A DNA stretch of 64,000 nucleotides from Leptobrachium leishanense (Eukaryota > Chordata > Amphibia > Anura > Megophryidae), in NCBI GenBank assembly GCA_009667805.1, contig CM019068.1:2463218-2527217 (forward strand), given 5' to 3'. The notes under the pieces are model-generated. The model did no database searches. It was given only the letters and a program-made list of their open reading frames with translations, and was not told the DNA's origin. The translations under genes were made by a program, and so were the position numbers. Shown piece after piece: positions 62,130 through 64,000 of this stretch. The number at the start of each line of letters is the position of its first letter. Within the stretch, counting starts at the first letter, position 1.

Positions 62130-64000
62130 GATGAGGGGGCGGAGCCGGACGAGCAAGTGAGCGTACACGCGCTGCTGAGCTCAGAGGCTTTTGATATGTG
62201 AGGATTTTTGGTGCTTCACTTTCTCCCTGAATCGACTTTTCCGGAACTGGACACTTTGCTGAACAGGGATCAACTGGCTGGGATTGCCGGGCATCTGAGT
62301 GCTGCTGCAGGATCAGGGAGGTCCTGTGATATGCTTGCGGCCTAGTGTGATCAGCCATTTTTTGGAGGCCTTCCTGGGTGTCCAGCCGCTTTCTACCTGC
62401 TGTTTTGGGACGTATACTCACCTTCTTCATGGGCAAGAAGTCTGCCAAGAGACATGAACGGTCTGATTTGAGCGGGATATTTGCGACTCTCTGGGTAGTG
62501 TAGGCTCCTCTCCCTATTCTGTGTTATGACTCCTCAGAGGAGGATGGCTGCTCCTGGCTCTTGGACAGTGGGGATGATGTGGCCTCTCTTGCTCTGCGCC
62601 TCCCGAAGCAGTGGTTGAAGGCTAAACTTTCCGTTCTCTCACTGATGAGGCGGAGGGCCCCATCCACTGCATCCTTTGGGGCTACAGAGTCCCAGGCGGT
62701 CCCGGTGGATCCCCTGACTGTGGGCCAAGAAGACGACGCTCTGCCTCCCACAAAAGGGATATCAGGTGCATATTGGCAGGGATGTGTGCTATATGGAGCG
62801 CTGATTTAACTGAGGTCAGGGCTGACGTGTTCTCTGTTCAGGGGCAGGTGGCTGCGGTCTCGGACTGTGTTTGACACTGTTGGAACGTCTCACTCTCTTC
62901 TTGCAGCTAAGGTTGACTCTCTCCAGACACAGGTGGGGCGGCTTTCCCGTACTGTGGTGTCTTTGGATGTTAGGCACCGCAGATGCAATGTCCGCATTCG
63001 AGGTGACACGGAGAGCGTGTCCGCGGATTCAGTTCTGAATTATGCCAATCGTCTTGCGAGCCACCTACTGCAGTTACCCGCGGAGGTGCATGGGACCTTT
63101 TGGAATTTTTCTGCGAATCTCCAACTGCACCACCTGAGGCACCCAGAAATATTATTGTGATGGTCAAGGACTTGGCTCTGAAACAGAGACTGATGTCATT
63201 GCTTTTTAATCTACAATGGTGACCTTCTACCAAGACCTTCCTTTCTTGACCTTAATGGCTCGACGGCGAAACATCGGGAGGTGGCAGCGTGCTGGAGGAG
63301 TCAAGTGCCGTTGTGGAGTAGCGGGCATGATCCTTTTCACCTATGATAATGTGCCTTGCGTTGTTGGTGTTCCTGATGAGGCATTCTCATATCTCTGGGT
63401 CTTTCCCAGCCTCCCCAGTCTCTTGCCGGTGACACTGCAACCACTGACCCTGGCTGAACGTTCGCGTACCTTATGATCTGACTTCTCCCCTATTTGCTAC
63501 CATAGGATGTTACTCCTGCTGCCTACTCCCCTTCGGTGGTTTCACTATATGAAGACCCCCCCTCCCCTCCGTTTTTGGTCCCTTTTTTACTTTTGGCGTC
63601 CTGGATCGTGCTGTGGACCTTTTCCTACACCCCTGTTCTATTTATAGTCCTTTTTGGGGCTGTCTCAGGGTGTGCCATTGTGGCAGATAATTAGGCTCTG
63701 CCTGCCTCACTTGGCCCCTGGGTACTCTGGCCTTGTGACTTCTCTACTTCCTTGGCCTCCTGCTGTCATTCGGATACGCGGGAGTGAGCTAGGAAGGTCA
63801 CACATTTTGCCTTTGCCTTCCCGTCTCCCTTTCCCCCCTTCTTTTACTTATTTCTGGCTTTTGGTCCCAGCATCTCTTTCGGTGTGCATCTTATTTTTGT
63901 CTCTTTTTTTTTTAAAAAAAATTATCGAGACCCCAGGCTGGAGGATAGGGGGACTGGAAGCGTTCGGGCCTGGATGGAAAACCCGGTCTAGAACATGACA
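62130..64000 (+). mobile_element. L1-type LINE, 5' part, runs off the window
   Basis: Starts with a leader beginning near GATGAGGGGGCGGAGCCGG and a broken ORF1 (62428-63476). After it, 63480-64000 is the inter-ORF segment, T- and C-rich, without ORF2 motifs yet. It is a different copy, and probably a different L1 lineage, from the one at 21.35-27.16 kb, because ORF1 here is far more decayed. Confidence 0.7.
62428..63476 (+). pseudogene. L1 ORF1 (RNA-binding protein)
   Basis: Start at the ATG at 62428: MGKKSAKRHERSDLSGIFA, the usual kind of L1 ORF1 beginning. After shifts, a Ser-rich part (near 62530-62760) and a coiled-coil-like region (LLAAKVDSLQTQVGRLSRTV, 62890-62950) lead to the RRM-like domain: RRCNVRIRGDTESVSADSV and, in another frame, PRNIIVMVKDLALKQRLMSL (near 63140-63200). 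The C-terminal domain follows as FYQDLPFLTLMARRRNIGRW, ending LTLAERSRTL at 63474. The protein coats L1 RNA in functional elements. At least four frame changes make this a pseudogene. Confidence 0.75.

Noticed and set aside
62867..63160. A host gene encoding a coiled-coil protein
   Set aside because: The RRCNVRIRG and PRNIIVMVKD context identifies it as L1 ORF1.
1..64000. CRISPR-like arrays of regular repeats
   Set aside because: The tandem repeats have no unique spacers of constant length and the genome is clearly that of a vertebrate.
55788..64000. Third CACUL1 exon downstream
   Set aside because: I searched by eye for residues expected to follow the LFIYM end with a splice acceptor; none was found among the repeats. 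The next exon is presumably outside the window.

Overview
The window looks like a piece of an anuran (frog) nuclear genome. It has spliced vertebrate exons, no operons, and a dense mixture of DIRS-type tyrosine-recombinase retrotransposons, L1-type LINEs, a Penelope-like element, Tc1, PIF/Harbinger, hAT-like and piggyBac-like transposons, LTR remnants and short repeats of kinds common in frogs. The species cannot be named from this alone. The only host gene I can support is CACUL1 (CDK2-associated cullin-domain protein), on the plus strand. It is represented by two internal exons, 33547-33649 and 55692-55787, which splice in phase. Almost everything else is mobile DNA, and no transposon reading frame is intact.

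Layout. 1-4.1 kb: pieces of three DIRS copies (called here the 1-477 fragment, G and H). 4.2-6.9 kb: a broken PIF/Harbinger transposon with an antisense MADF/BESS accessory gene. 7.6-10.1 kb: a decayed minus-strand DIRS copy (F) with a small SINE-like insertion. 10.3-20.8 kb: a TG-rich minisatellite, interrupted at 11.6-17.3 kb by a large inverted (palindromic) Penelope-like element; the second half of the array is itself folded into large palindromes. 20.8-27.8 kb: a nested stack, satellite > MITE > DIRS (E) > L1. 28.1-33.5 kb: DIRS copy I, carrying a hAT-like and a piggyBac-like insertion and ending only tens of bases upstream of the first CACUL1 exon. 33.65-55.69 kb: one 22-kb CACUL1 intron, filled by an internally deleted LTR retrotransposon, solo LTRs and three DIRS copies (A nested in B, then C with a MITE and a Tc1 inside). 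After the second exon: short repeats, LTR fragments, DIRS copy D (56.7-61.9 kb), and the 5' part of a second L1 running off the end.

The DIRS copies share one plan: inverted terminal repeats, ORF1 (gag-like), RT-RNase H-methyltransferase, tyrosine recombinase, then an internal complementary region (ICR) that joins the complements of the two ends. At least two terminal families are visible, one with a GAGTCC core (A, E, G, I, D) and one with a GTGTCT core (B, C). The insertions date one another by nesting, and several empty sites can be read inside the window.

I did not find a clearly new molecular system. The most unusual structures are the palindromic satellite (two large inverted repeats with the same central spacer), the Penelope palindrome with a 180-bp duplication running across its inversion junction, and hammerhead-ribozyme-like motifs in both Penelope arms. 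Calls rest on motifs and internal comparisons read by eye; no alignment or database search was run.
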